NCBI RefSeq assembly: GCF_000283155.1
Contig: NW_004454280.1
Span: forward strand, 968,438-1,032,437
Length of the DNA stretch: 64,000 bases
From: Ceratotherium simum simum
Lineage: Eukaryota > Chordata > Mammalia > Perissodactyla > Rhinocerotidae
Direction: 5' to 3'
The translations under genes were made by a program, and so were the position numbers. How positions within the stretch are numbered: position 1 is the first letter of the stretch; every line of letters begins with the position of its first letter. The notes under the pieces are model-generated. The model did not search any database. It saw nothing but the letters and a program-made list of their open reading frames with translations, and had not been told where the DNA came from. Below, in pieces: positions 1 to 11,255 of the stretch.

Positions 1-69
1 ACAGCTGCTTGAAGAGATACGTCACAATGTGGTCCAGGCAGGAGCAGCAGCCTGTGCACACCATGGTAT
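1..69 (-). CDS. XPO7: XPO7 exon 25, 5' part (residues ~928-951), cut by window edge
   Basis: 69 nt visible. Two bases complete Asp, then [20 protein letters not shown] and QL, after which the window ends. The acceptor is tttgtcccag. The Cys cluster CTGCCSC is seen directly. Roughly 136 further residues and the 3' UTR should lie left of the window if the protein has its usual length. Confidence 0.96.
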
Positions 70-349
70 CTGGGACAAAGGAGGACAGGGGTGGAACAGA
101 GCAGGAACAGGTGGAGTAGAGCTGCTGATGACTTGGGCAAACATGGATTGCCCTCAGCTGAGATCCCACAGAGGTACCCAGTCAGACTGGGAATTGTGGC
201 CATTTCAGCCAAGGCCACTGCTTGGGATGCTTCCTGTTAACTTCTCACCTTCATCATATAGCAAGGCCCAATTCTAAGTTGGAAAGTGAGTGTGTGATAA
301 TAGACAATATAAATAAATAAATATTGAAATTATTGACTCAATGTGGTGT

Positions 350-617
350 GGACATATGTCTTCTGCCTAGTGGTTCAAGTTCAGCATGCTCCGCTTTGGT
401 GGCCCAGGTTTGGTTCCTGGGTACAGAACTACACCACTCGTCTTTCAGTAGCCATGCTGTGGCGGCAGCTCACATAGAAGAACCAGAAGGACCTACAACT
501 AGAATATACAACTATGTATTGGGGCTTTGGGGAGAAAACAGAAAAGAGAGAGGAAGATTGGCAACAGATGTTAGCTCAGGGCAAATCTTGCCCAGCAAAA
601 AAAAAAAAAAAAAAGTT
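350..617 (+). mobile_element. ERE-type SINE (older subfamily)
   Basis: tRNA-like head with GGTTCAAGTTCAGCATGC and GGTTTGGTTCCTGGG, a body ending GGGGCTTTGGGGAGAAAA, one tail unit (gaggaagattggcaacagatg) and an oligo-A end. It shares the CCACTCGTCTTTCAGTAGCC variant with the copy near 44.6 kb. Confidence 0.8.
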
Positions 618-633
618 TACATATAGCAAGTAC

Positions 634-850
634 TTCTATTGTGTCAGATATTGTGCTAAGGACTTTATAGGTATTATCTTATTTATCCTCTTCAGAACTC
701 TAGGAGGCAGGTGTTCCATTTTATAAATGAGTAAATCAAAGTGTGAAGAGGTTATGTGACTCGCCTCAAGATCACACTGCTAATAACTGGAAGAGCTGTG
801 ATTAAAATCCAAGCAGTCTGAGTTGTGAGCCTATACTCTGAGTTACCTGG
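634..850 (-). repeat. MIR SINE
   Basis: Reverse-oriented MIR core. It reads tccattttataaatgagtaa, then gaggttatgtgactcgcc, aagatcacactgctaataac and an ATTAAAATCCAAGCAG block. It matches the reverse complement of the classical MIR pattern (fraction of exact matches not computed). Confidence 0.75.
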
Positions 851-1439
851 GTGATGTCAGTAAGCACAGCTTAACATAGCTATCAACATCTTGTTTGTTA
901 GAGTGGGGTACTGTATTCTTTGTTTATCTCCAAAACATCTCGGAGGGATTATGGGGCAGGGAGCTGCAGACTCGTCTCTGCATTTTACCAAGGTGGCACT
1001 GCAGCACAGCCTGTGGAAAAAGCTCTGACTAGGTGAGGTACAGGCCAGAGCACTAACGGATGAACCCTTACAGAGTAAACCATTGTTTCCGTTTACATAG
1101 AGGCCCCTCTATTTTTGAGAAGCTATAAAACAGCCTTCCAAAGCATGGTCTGATACCTTGGCTAGACTGTCCTAGATATATGGCTATGCACTCCGCTGGA
1201 AGTAATACATAAAAAAGAAGTGGCACAGAGGTGTGGACAACTCACCACAGTAGACAACCCAAAAGTCATTCTATGTGCATTTGCAATATGTCATGATTAT
1301 TTTACAGCTGTCTTCCTATTTATGTTTTGCTCAGCCCAACATAAAAATGTATTTTATTCTCTGAACCCATACACACCTACTTAGATTGCTAGAAGGCAGC
1401 CTAGGAACAAAATGGTTGACAAGAACCAGCTGGAGTAGG
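851..1439. other. XPO7 intron 24 sequence, nothing recognised
   Basis: Unique-looking intron sequence with no exon, RNA gene or assignable repeat that I can support. Confidence 0.5.
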
Positions 1440-1995
1440 ATGGAAAAATTTACGGAGCTAGCTGAGTAAAGCCCTTCCACAGCTTCTACTGTCCTCAGGA
1501 TAGACTCCAAACACCCTGATATGGCTTAAGGGCCCCCTTTGTGATCTCTAGATTTCTCCCGCCTATCTATCTAGCTTCACTTCATTCCTCTCCTCTTCTG
1601 CACGAGTGTGCCAGCCACCTGGATTTCCCAATGCTTTCTTGCCCCTGGGTGCTAGCACTTGTGGTTCCTACTGCTAGGAAGCCTCCTCCACTAACCTGAT
1701 AAGGCCTGTTCAGCTTTCAGGTTTACACTCTGATACCAAGTCTTCCAGCCAGCTTTCCTTGACCCTACCTCCTCAAAACCAGGAGCTGAGGTATTCTTCC
1801 TGGGAGCTCCCACAGCACTTCATACTCACCCCCACCATAGTGTGTAAGTAGGTAAGTGTGGTCAACAGGCTGTTGTCTGTTTCATCCACTAGATAAAAGG
1901 CTCCTAAAGGGCAGGGACTAGTGTTATTAATTACTGTATCCTTAGTGCCTAACACAGTGCCTGGTCCTTAGGAGGGGACCAGCAAGTATCTGCTG
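1440..1995 (+). repeat. L2 LINE 3' region
   Basis: Diverged L2: agactccaaacaccctgata, the pyrimidine-rich middle, then ctcctaaagggcagggact and cctaacacagtgcctggtcc near the 3' end. It carries no usable reading frame. Confidence 0.75.
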
Positions 1996-2135
1996 GATGA
2001 GAATGTACCCATGAGTCATGTACTCTGTTGTTAGGGCCAACTCCCCAAAGTAGTAATCATATTGGATATGGGGCAAGTATCTCCCTTTTTGTTTAGTTAA
2101 GTCGTAAAAAGAAACCAACCAACCCAGGGGCTTAC

Positions 2136-2274
2136 CAAGTGCAGTAAGTCCTTCAGAAATGGAAGAGAGAATATACATGATGACATGAGGTTCCAGGCTT
2201 GCAATAAAGTTCATGTGGTCCTGGGTCAGGACTTCCAGTAGTGAATAATAAGACTGGCTGAGCTTGGGGTAATC
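2136..2274 (-). CDS. XPO7: XPO7 exon 24 (residues ~882-928)
   Basis: 139 nt, phase 0 in, one base out (G of Asp). It reads [20 protein letters not shown], then [20 protein letters not shown] and EGLTAL. Acceptor ttctcccacag, donor ACTTG|gtaagcc. Confidence 0.98.
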
Positions 2275-2499
2275 CTGTGGGAGAAGAGGAGGATAAAAAT
2301 CAGCTTTGGCGCTGTGTACCCCTGCATGCAAGGAGCCAAGACCTTAAATAAAATAGCTTAGTTCCCTTCAGATGTGAAGACAAAAGGCCTAGTTGGAGCT
2401 AGCTTATAGTTCTCAGAGAAACATTCAATCATGATCTCAGGGAAAAAAAAGACAACAGGATGAGGGCCCTGGAGCCTGTCAATGAAGCTTAAGGCTTAC

Positions 2500-2714
2500 C
2501 AGGAGATCACTGTGGGGAATAGAGAGGAGCAGCTTGATGAAGGTCTGTAGAGCATTGTCCAGGGCATCGTCTCCATAGAGACGGAAGACTCCAAAATTGA
2601 CATAACTCCCACTGAGAGCAGCCTTTAGCATGGAGAAGCAGATGGAGATGCCCTTGAGCTTCAGTGCATACACCTGATCCTTTGGGACCTCTCCTAGTGT
2701 CAGGATGCGATTGC
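2500..2714 (-). CDS. XPO7: XPO7 exon 23 (residues ~810-881)
   Basis: 215 nt, the longest exon here. Two bases complete Gly, then [20 protein letters not shown], later [20 protein letters not shown] and [12 protein letters not shown] at phase 0. Acceptor tctactcag, donor CTG|gtaagcc. The segment separates exportin-7 well from unrelated importin-beta proteins. Confidence 0.98.
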
Positions 2715-2967
2715 CTGAGTAGACATGTGATATATATATATTTATTCAACCACATTATAGTTGATAGTTTACATACCAACTCAACCCTCCTACTCCAAAG
2801 GCCCTCGGTGCCAGTTGGCACTGTAATACAAATGTTATGAGCAACACAGCATGCCTTGACAGTGCTGTCCCGGCCACTGCCAGGGCTAGCCTGAGATCCA
2901 GACGGCATACAGTATGGTGATGGAGCTGGAATTCACTTCCAGGGTTATGTTCCTCTAAAGAACCTAC

Positions 2968-3050
2968 CATACATTGTTATCATCTTGCTGGTTTCTCTGA
3001 AGAGTAAGATGCCATTGGGGGAAGAAACATCAAACTGGAGTCGCTGGGAT
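2968..3050 (-). CDS. XPO7: XPO7 exon 22 (residues ~782-810)
   Basis: 83 nt. One base completes Arg, then [20 protein letters not shown] and SKMITMY plus G of Gly. Acceptor tctctgttag, donor TATG|gtaggtt. An L1 fragment sits 250 bases upstream in the intron without touching the exon. Confidence 0.97.
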
Positions 3051-3299
3051 CTAACAGAGAGCACAGAAGGAGAAAAAGTCAGAGGCATGTTGCTGGAAGA
3101 TTGCGGTACTTCAGGCTCTCATCTGAGTACCTCGGGTGATTCTTTTTGCACTAAGATGTGCAGATTACCTAGCCTAATGTGAAATAATCAAGTTAATCAA
3201 AGATATTTAACCACTGATACAGCTTATATCTTGAAGATCACCAAGCCAGATTCAAGTTCTGCTCAAACTGAAAATATTTAAAAAAATGAAGCAGCATCT

Positions 3300-4300
3300 A
3301 TTTGGACAAGGGAAACAAAAGAAAAAATAAACAAGTGGGACTTCATCAGACTAAAGAGCTTCTGCAAGGCAAATGAAACCACGATCAAAATAAAAAGACA
3401 ACCCACCAGCTGGGAGAAAATATTTGCAAATCATACATCTGACAAGGGGTTAATCTTGAACTCACACAACTGAACAACAAAAAAACAAACAACTCAATAA
3501 AAAAAGGGGCAGAGGATATGAACAGACATTTTTCCACGGAAGATACACAGATGGCCAATAGGCACCATGAAAAGATGTTCAACATCACTAACCATCAGGG
3601 AATGCAAATCAAAACTACACTAAGATATCATCTTACACCTCTCAGAATGGCTATAATCACCAAGACAAGAAATACCAAATGTTGGAGAGGTTGTGGAGAA
3701 AAGGGAACCCTCATTCACTGCTGGTGGGAATGCAAACTGGTGCAGCCTCTATGGAAAACAGTCTGGAGAGTTCTCAAAAAATTAAAAATAGAAATACCTT
3801 ATGATCCAGCTATCCCACTACTGAGTATTTATCCAAAGAACCTGAAATCAACAATCTAAAGAGGCGTATGCACCCCTATGTTCACTGCAGCATTATTCAC
3901 TATAGCCAAGAAGTGGAAGCAACCTAAGTGTCCCTCGACTGATGACTGGATAAAGAAGATGTGGTATATATATACAATGGACTACTACTCAGCCATAAAA
4001 AGACACAAAATCGTCTGATTTGCAACAACATGGATGGACCTAGAGGGTATTATGTTTAGTGAAATAAGCCAGACAGAGGACACACACTGTATGATTTCAC
4101 TCATACGTGGCAAATAGACTAACACATGGACAGAGAGAACTGTTTGGTGGTTACCAGGGACAAGGGAGTTGGGGGGTGGGCACAAGGGGTGATGGGACGC
4201 ATTTATATGGTGACTGACAAACAATAATGTACAACTAAAATTTCACAATGTTACAAACTACTATGACATCAATTAAAAAAAAGCAAAAAAAAAAAAAGCA
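3300..4300 (+). mobile_element. 5'-truncated L1 (ORF2 end and 3' UTR)
   Basis: About 1 kb of L1: the ORF2 3' third, then a 3' UTR with GAAATAAGCCAGACAGAGGA and an A-rich end. It is inserted in XPO7 intron 21, antisense to the gene. Relatively well preserved, so not among the oldest copies. Confidence 0.9.
3518..3859 (+). pseudogene. L1 ORF2 C-terminal remnant
   Basis: A 113-codon open stretch with the L1 ORF2 C-terminal pattern: [20 protein letters not shown], the Cys/His-bearing [20 protein letters not shown], and [16 protein letters not shown]. The endonuclease and reverse-transcriptase domains are missing and stops precede it, so it is a dead fragment. Confidence 0.9.
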
Positions 4301-4639
4301 GCAGATAAAATTATTCTCTTAAAATTCTCAAATTTATTTGATTAGTATAGCTTGTACCACAGTCACTTCTTGGTAGTACTAACTCACAGCCCTTTGGACA
4401 TGAATCTACATTTACCTTTATAGCTTCAGTGGCAGCTGAGGGAAGGATATAAGCATTGTTACCACTTTATCAGAAGAAAAGATGCAAAGGGACTTGGAAT
4501 GCTACAACAGCAGTCAGGCAGGGAAGGCAGACATCTTAACCTGAGTTTTGAGTTCCTGAGTGTTTCCTAGACTAGAGTACTTCTTCGGTTTGCTCCACCT
4601 TTTAAGGAGCTTCACTGATCTAGTTGGTAAGGCCTCAAA

Positions 4640-5345
4640 CCCAGGAGTCCTTCATGATTTTCTTTCCTTCCCTCCCCACACTGAACGCTTCAAGGTCTAG
4701 CTCTACAATATGACTGAATCCATCCATGTCCTGTATGGTTCTTCTGCTTCCACTCTTGCCCCCAGAGTCCCATTTTTCATCTGGTGGCTAGACTGATACC
4801 TTTAAATCATCAATCCCTTGCTTGAAAGACTTTCTTCAGCAGCTTCCCACTGTAATGAGGATACATGCCCCTTCCCCACTGCTGCACTACGTCACTATAC
4901 CATCCATCCTCTTGCCTGTCTGTCTCACTCACTGCCTGCCATGGCCTCCCCTCACTCACCACGCTCCAGTCAGTGGCATTTTTCTGTCTCAAGTCCCAGC
5001 AAGCTCATCCCATCTTAGGACTTTTTGCAGCTATCTTCTCAGTTCAGAACGCTCTTGTCCCTTCTCTTTGCAGGGCTATCAGAAACTTTCTCATTATTCA
5101 GATCCCAGCTTAAACATCACCTTCTCTGTCCCTCCTCTCCTTCAATTCCTCTGTTTTATTACCTTGTTTTGTTTTTTTCATAGCACTCACTACTGTCTGA
5201 AATGATCTTCCACACTTGTTTTACTGTCTGTCTTTCCCCAAGAATGTAACATCTAAGGGGGCAGAGGTTTTGTCTGGCACAACAGCTAGGAAAGTGCGTG
5301 GCAAAGAGATGCTCTCAAATGTCTATTTTATAAATGAATAACTCT
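4640..5345 (+). repeat. L2 LINE 3' region
   Basis: Diverged L2 with catcaatcccttgcttgaaa, agcagcttcccactg, tcagatcccagcttaaacatcacc and a 3' block gtaacatctaagggggcagag. Several short open frames here are chance. Confidence 0.75.
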
Positions 5346-5616
5346 TGATCATAAGCCTCATAGGAGGCTATAGCCTCTTTGAATACTACCCACCCCCTCA
5401 CTAAGGTAGTCTTAAAAATGACTAACTCTCTCAGGAGTGCCATGAGAGGCAGATGCATAGACCTGAAATTCTAGTGAAATCAAAGTGCTGGATTTTTTTT
5501 TCTCCATCTCTAAATTGTTGTGCAAATCTAAAATTTGGTATTTTGGAAATCTTGCTGTCTTTTTAAGTATATCTTTACTGATCCAGCTGTAATTTGCCAA
5601 AACAAATACCTTTCTT

Positions 5617-5806
5617 TTTTTTTTTGCTGAGGAAGATTCGCCCTGAGCTAACATCTGTGCCAATCTCCCTCTACTTTGTATGTGGGTCACTGCCACAAGT
5701 GTGGATGACGAGTGGTGTAGGTCCACGCTAAGGATCCAAGCCCGTGAACCTGGGCCGCCGAAGTGGAGCACGCTGGACTTAACCACTACGCCCCGGGGCC
5801 AGCCCC
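5617..5806 (-). mobile_element. ERE-type SINE
   Basis: Reverse copy ending gccccggggccagcccc at its tRNA head. Target-site duplication aacaaatacctttctt at 5601-5616 and 5807-5822. Only one body or tail unit remains. Confidence 0.9.
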
Positions 5807-6227
5807 AACAAATACCTTTCTTAAGAAAGGATATTCTTGTGTGTCCTGGCTCACCCTCCACTGTCTCTCTGGAATGTGAACTATGAAAGTGGTGGACACA
5901 GCACCATTACTGAATGTTAACTTTGATGTATCTGGGTGGGGAAATTAGAACCTTGGTTGCCAAATTCACTTCTCATAAGAATCTTGAGACTCTTTTTAAA
6001 GTGACTTCTTTCCTGCAAGCAGCTATGGCTTTCTGTGGTTGGGGACACCCTTCCTTCAAACAAACAAAGACATACACACATTTACTTTCAGAGGTTTTCA
6101 CATTCTGATAGCAGTGAATCTTAATATCTCCCACAATCTCCGCACAACACCAGACAGAACAAATTCTCTTAGGGCTTTCTCAGACAAAAGGGCAGTTGTG
6201 CCCTTTGAAAATCTTTTCCCTGCTTAC

Positions 6228-6335
6228 CTGTTATGAACTAATTCAGCCATCAGCTTGAGCACAGGTGTGGTACAGGCTGGATCATGGTACCATAGCTCAA
6301 TTGCCCGCTGGAGAATTGGCATGTAGGATGGATAT
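6228..6335 (-). CDS. XPO7: XPO7 exon 21 (residues ~746-782)
   Basis: 108 nt. The first base completes Ile, then [20 protein letters not shown] and [15 protein letters not shown] plus AG of Arg. Acceptor ttcatttacag, donor CAG|gtaagca. The upstream intron lacks a good polypyrimidine tract but has a degenerate U12-like branch site about 15 nt from the junction. Confidence 0.96.
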
Positions 6336-7099
6336 CTGTAAATGAAAAGCTAAGGAGGAATTTCTGAATCCAGAAAGGTACAGAATTTTAAATAATTTCT
6401 CAGCACTGGCCAAGCACAGTGCTGAGAATTTGAACTATCAAATTATAGTTCTCTAATTTCCTGTCTCTTGCTTATTAGAGTCTTTCTAACCAGAAGGTGC
6501 TAAAGTGATTGTGTATCCTTTAACTTGTAATAGGCATCTAATAATACACTGTAATTTACATTATGCCTTTCTTCTGAAGAGTACAATGTATTTCATGTTG
6601 TTATTTATCCTCTTACCTCATACACTTCTGTGATAGGATACGAATCAGCTATTTCCATTACATAACTATTGGAGAAACAGAGGCACTCAGATGTGAAATG
6701 ATTTGTTCAGGATTATGAAGTCAGTAAGGTCAGACTTTCTAATTCCTAGTAAAGCTGTCTCTTTTTTAGTAGACTGAAATGTTTCTAAGTGTAGCAAAAT
6801 TCACGTGCAACAGTTTCACAGTGGTATTGTTCCACAGGCATTTATATCTGGGACCCAAAAAGAAACTGGGAAACTAGCTCATTCATTTCCTAGTCTCAAT
6901 TCCCAGAGCAGGCAACATTATATCATTACACTACTACGGAATGGCAGCTTACAAGATACAAGACAGGCCTTTTGGGCAACTCTTCACCTTCTTTGCCTTA
7001 CCATTCCTTCCCTACCCCTCCTCCCCCGATGACCTCCATCACCCATTCATGCTCCAGTTAATGCTTGCTGTGGTACGCTCCCAGTTTGCATTAGGATAC
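6336..7099 (-). promoter_or_regulatory. XPO7: probable U12-type GT-AG intron of XPO7 (intron 20)
   Basis: 764-nt intron starting GTATCCTAATGC and ending atttacag. The first seven bases are the U12 core. The best branch candidate is CTCCTTAGC at 6357-6349, seven of nine to TTCCTTRAY, with an A at 6351 about 15 nt before the exon. No clear polypyrimidine tract is present. The evidence is weaker than for the AT-AC intron: the branch site is degenerate, so an unusual U2 intron remains possible. A weak MIR-like stretch lies at about 6545-6770. Confidence 0.65.
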
Positions 7100-7188
7100 A
7101 TCCATTCAAACAGCATCATGAAGCTGGTCTTGGCATTGAAGGCGAAAGCTATCCCTCTCAGGTCTCTTACTAGGCCAACTAGAGTTCG
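7100..7188 (-). CDS. XPO7: XPO7 exon 20 (residues ~717-746), followed by a probable U12 GT-AG intron
   Basis: 89 nt, phase 0 in, two bases out (AT of Ile). It reads [20 protein letters not shown] then TSFMMLFEW. Acceptor cttctactacag. The donor TGGAT|GTATCCTAA matches the U12 GT-AG consensus GTATCCTTT at seven of nine places and is a poor U2 donor (T at -1, T at +4). Confidence 0.96.
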
Positions 7189-7734
7189 CTGTAGTAGAAG
7201 GCAAAAATATGTTAAAATAGAATAAAAAGCACACCTATAACCACCTGATGGGGATCTCACATATCTGTAATCAAATTCTTTCTCCCATCATTCAAGAAAT
7301 TCTCCTTCCCAAATATTCCTAATCAGTCTCTTCCACACTATTCCATACAATGGAATCTTTTCACTTTAAAAATTTTGGAAGCTTCTTATACTAAGAAAAA
7401 GGGATGGTTCCTGACCCATCACAGCAAAAATAGAGGCTGATAAAGTTTTAAGACATTACTGCGATAAATCATATGTTACAAAGTGGAAAAGCAAAAAAGC
7501 TCATTTTAGAGGTAGAAAAAAGAAAAAAAGCAAAAAAGTCCATCCAAGAAGAGGTAGAAGACCCATATATCCTAAAGGTCTGGTACCACACCTAATTATA
7601 CAAAGATGCTAGCACCACAGGAACACAAATGCAGACCCTGCCAGGAGGAAGACAAAGTAGTCTACATGGTACCTGCCCCTTTGGTTGGGGTGTCTGGAAA
7701 TAAGGCCGACATGTTGAACCTTGGAGCCATGAAG

Positions 7735-7880
7735 TACTACACTATACTTCTAGAGAAAAAGAAACTGAGGCCTAAAGAGGTCAACTAATTTGCCCATAGT
7801 CATGCTGCTGGGCGACAAGAGGGCCAGGATTAGGACTCAAAGCACCAAGACCCCAAATCCAATGCTCTCTTTCTCAATAC
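7735..7880 (-). repeat. MIR SINE
   Basis: Reverse MIR core: agaaactgaggcctaaagagg, aatttgcccatagtcatgctg and ggattaggactcaaag. Confidence 0.7.
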
Positions 7881-8001
7881 AGTCTTTTCTTGTGGGCCCT
7901 GAACAGCAATAAGACTGCCCTTAAAAGCTAATATTCATCAGCAGGTTCAAGGAGGCAGCACATTTGGGAATCCTGACTCATTTGCCAAAAACAACTGTAC
8001 T

Positions 8002-8252
8002 GGCACCGGCCCGGTGGCATAGTGGTTAAGTGCGCACGCTCCGCTCTGGCGGCCCGAGGTTCGGATCCCAGGCGCGCACCAGCGTACCGCTTGTCAAGCC
8101 ACGCTGTGGCGGCGTCCCACATAAAGTAGAGGAAGATGGGCACAGATGTTAGCCCAGGGCCAGTCTTCCGCAGCAAAAGGAGGAGGATTGGCGACAGATG
8201 TTAGCTCAGGGCTGATCTTCCTCACACACAAAAAAACAAACACAAACATAAA
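8002..8252 (+). mobile_element. ERE-type SINE, subfamily with two-unit tail
   Basis: Head ggcccggtggcatagtggttaag, B-box-like ggttcggatccc, then two tail units gatgttagcccagggcc and gatgttagctcagggctg. Flanked by short repeats tgtact at 7996-8001 and 8253-8258. Confidence 0.88.
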
Positions 8253-8258
8253 TGTACT

Positions 8259-9024
8259 TCTGCTAACAGCCTGCTTTAAGCAAACAGTTCTATTCCTGAA
8301 CTGACACCATAAGCTCATTGTTCAAGTCTAAGACATGGTCAAGCTAAAAGACTTGTTACAGTGAGGCGTGACACAGATGTGGGTAATGGTTGTAGTTCAA
8401 ACTAGGCCAAGATGATTCTTTTTATTAATTTCATTTGCTTTGTATGGAACTAATGTGATGGGGAATAAGGGATGATATTCTCAGAGATCCCTCAATTATC
8501 CTTGATACTCGTTGATACGCTAGCCTAAGTTACCGATTCCGTACTAACCTTAGCCTTGAATGGTATCCATCTCAGACCTAAACACTGGTATAAAGAGGAG
8601 AAAGAGTTGGACAAAGTGGTGTTGTTCTCTGATTTCCTGACTGATTTGCAGATAGAAAACTAAGAGGCTTTCTAAAGATGAAAAAGGAGAGTTTTAGAAT
8701 GTCAGGTAAAGCCTGGTATTTTTGGGGGCAATACCCTTGGTTATTTTGTGGCTCTATAATTCAGCCTCAGTATCATTACGAACATTGCAAAAAAGTCCTA
8801 TGAATATTAATAGCCTAGTGTCTTCTGGTTAGGTACAGTGATCTATAGGTAAGGAGAGCAGGTGTGTGTGAAGTAAAAAGATGAGGAAAGCAAAAACCAA
8901 GAAATGACAATTCTGGGTGCCAGAAATCAATAACTAAAGATAACTTTAAAATTCCATATATACGAAAATTCACAAACCCTTCTAAATGACTTGCGTGTCA
9001 AAGAAGAAATCTTAATAGAAATTA
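8259..9024. other. XPO7 intron 19 sequence, nothing recognised
   Basis: AT-rich intron with no recognisable exon or repeat family. Confidence 0.45.
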
Positions 9025-9076
9025 GAAAATACAAAGAACTGAATGATAATGAAAATACAAAGAACTGAATGATAAT
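9025..9076. repeat. 26-bp tandem duplication, two exact copies
   Basis: The unit at 9025-9050 (starting gaaaatacaaagaactg) is repeated base for base at 9051-9076, followed by a seven-base start of a third unit. Perfect identity implies a recent local duplication. Confidence 0.95.
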
Positions 9077-9111
9077 GAAAATGTTACATATTAAAACTTG
9101 AGGATTCTGGA

Positions 9112-9478
9112 GACCCGTTTCACAACAGTGTGAATATACTTAATGCTACTGAACTGTACACTTAAAAATGGTTGGGGGCCAGCCCAGTGGTGTAGCGGTT
9201 AAGTTCGCATGTTCTGCTTTGGTGGCTCAGGGTTCGCAGGTTCTAATCCCAGCACAGACTGTCGCACCGCTCATCAAGCCACGCTGTGGCAGTGTCCCAT
9301 AGAAAGTGGAGGAAGATGGGCACAGATGTTAGCTCAGAGCCAATCTTCCTCAGCAAAAAGAGAAAGATTGGCAATGGATGTTAGCTCAGGGCTAATCTTC
9401 CTTACCCCCCCCCAAAAAAAAAAAAAGATTAAGATGGTAAATTTTATGTTATGTTTTTTTTACCACAATTAAAAAAAA
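9112..9478 (+). mobile_element. L1 3' end split by an ERE SINE (SINE ~9176-9425)
   Basis: L1 3' UTR text (acaacagtgtgaatatactt, tgaactgtacacttaaaaat) stops at about 9175. It resumes after the SINE as aagatggtaaattttatg and taccacaattaaaaaaa. The inserted SINE carries a two-unit tail and a C-run then A-run end. The flanking duplication is imperfect. Confidence 0.8.
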
Positions 9479-10090
9479 AAACTTGTGGAATAATATATCT
9501 AGAGGGACATTTATAGTTTTAAATGATTACATTAGGAAAGAAAAAGGGCTGAAAAGTAAAGAAGTTAGAACAACAGAATAACCCCAAGGATAATACATGA
9601 AAATAAAGATTAAGAGTAGAAATAAATGAAATAGAAAATACAAACAAAACAGCTAAAACAAAGCCCCCTCAAATTTTTTTTTTTTTACAATGACTAATAA
9701 AACTAACAAATCTCTGGAAGGACTGATCTAGGAAAAAAGAGAGAAAGCACTCGTAAGCAGTATTAAAAATAAAAAGGGGACAAACCTAAAGATACAATAG
9801 AGATGAAAAAGGCAATGAGAAAACATATAAAATAACTTTATGCTAATACATTTGAAAACTCAGACGAAAAATCCTAAGGGCTGCTTAAGAACACACTTTA
9901 ACATAAAAATAGTTTATAAACCAAACTGGTTCTTTTATTTTAAAATCCAAGAGTCCAAGAGATTAAATAAAAAGCTAAATCAGTGGAAAACTCACGGATA
10001 AGCACTATTTTCTGCAGTGCTAGCTAATCTAATCTCTCTCAGGGATTGCCCTCAACCAGAAGCTGATCAATTAGTGGGTGAAGGACTCAC
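9479..10090. other. A-rich intron sequence
   Basis: Very A-rich, resembling decayed LINE material (runs of agaaaa and aaataaa), but not enough to assign a family. No gene seen. Confidence 0.4.
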
Positions 10091-10197
10091 CTTTGCCTCT
10101 TGCTCGTTGAAACTATTAGTGCTAAACATCTGGGCCACAGCCTCAAACGCTGCTGTGAGTGGTAGCATGAATTGCTCATACTGATCTTCATCCTCTC
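10091..10197 (-). CDS. XPO7: XPO7 exon 19 (residues ~681-716)
   Basis: 107 nt. Two bases complete Gly, then [20 protein letters not shown] and [15 protein letters not shown] at phase 0. Acceptor cccttccag, donor AAG|gtgagtc. It starts with an acidic loop. Confidence 0.97.
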
Positions 10198-11146
10198 CTG
10201 GAAGGGAAACAATCCAGAGTGTGACCCCAATATAAAAAATTCAAAGCTGTATATGCATGGAAAATAAGATGGTATAAAGAAGAGCAGACCCAAGGATAAT
10301 TCAAAGGGGTCCCTTTATTATCTCAATAGGTATTAGTAGTAATTTCAGAATAAAATGTATATATAGAAACAATTTTTAAACTAAAAAATGGCAGAAATCA
10401 TCTAGTCCAGTGATGTCCAAATTTTTTCGATACGGAGCCACAATATCAGAGATTCATATAAGGTACTACGTTCTTTATTTTTCCTTAAGTGAGAACTACA
10501 GTCACTTGAGAAAAGACTGAGTCTGGTGTATGAGAACTAGATGAGACTCAAACTTGAATTAGGTGCTTGTGGAGGCTGCATTCACACTTCATTTTCAGTA
10601 ATCTTGCGTAAACGTAGAAGGTTTTATAATGTCATTTTAGTAGGATTAAAATTAAATAGCTCAAAATTATGAGGATACATACCATTGAGCTTCAATTATT
10701 AGTTGACCCCAAACTGCTAATATCACAACTTGAGCTAGAAAGGTGCTTACACCCTCCTGGTTCATACATGCTAGTGAACCAGTAAAGACAGGTTGTGTTC
10801 ACCGTCTCAAGTGAGTTGCACCTCAGTGTGTGTGTATGGGGGGTGGTTATCTGGCCAACAAGACGCATTTAGGAATCTCAATTGCCTTATTTTACAGAAG
10901 AGAAACATGAAGAGAATTTTAAAACCACTGCATATCAGATGAAAACTTCAGACCATACTGTTATTCTTTTCCAGTTACAGGGACTGTGATAGCACGATCT
11001 GTTCTTGGTGAAATCACACTGTTATTTCAGATAGGTTTGCTGCTGTTGAAACAGCAGGAAAGACCTCCTCCACATCTAGCTTTCTATCCAGTGAAAACAG
11101 AACAATGCCAGATGACCTCATGAGCCTCTAGGATGTATTGCAGTAC
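10198..11146. other. XPO7 intron 18, possible decayed DNA transposon
   Basis: The stretch from about 10405 (ccagtgatgtccaaattttt, gagccacaatatcagagattc) resembles the start of a hAT-type element. I cannot name the family. The rest is unassigned. Confidence 0.3.
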
Positions 11147-11255
11147 CTAAATCCACCATGAGGAGACGCCCAAGTGCCGTGTAGAAGGTAGTCCGACACC
11201 GCATGTCTGTCAGGTTGGACTGATTGTTTATACCCAAAAATGAAAAGTGCTCGCT
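11147..11255 (-). CDS. XPO7: XPO7 exon 18 (residues ~645-681)
   Basis: 109 nt, phase 0 in, one base out (G of Gly). It reads [20 protein letters not shown] then [16 protein letters not shown]. Acceptor cttcattag, donor TTAG|gtactgc. Confidence 0.97.

Noticed and set aside
4822..5205. 127-codon open frame on the plus strand
   Set aside because: It falls in pyrimidine-rich L2 sequence, overlaps other frames of similar length, and shows no protein family pattern.
7039..7099. Read-through coding sequence after exon 20 ([10 protein letters not shown]...)
   Set aside because: The reading continues by chance into the intron; the true protein (IYPSYMP) is restored only by splicing to exon 21.
8030..8100. 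tRNA-like sequences with A- and B-box motifs (also at the other SINE heads)
   Set aside because: They are the tRNA-derived heads of SINEs; they lack a proper cloverleaf, and the SINE body follows directly.
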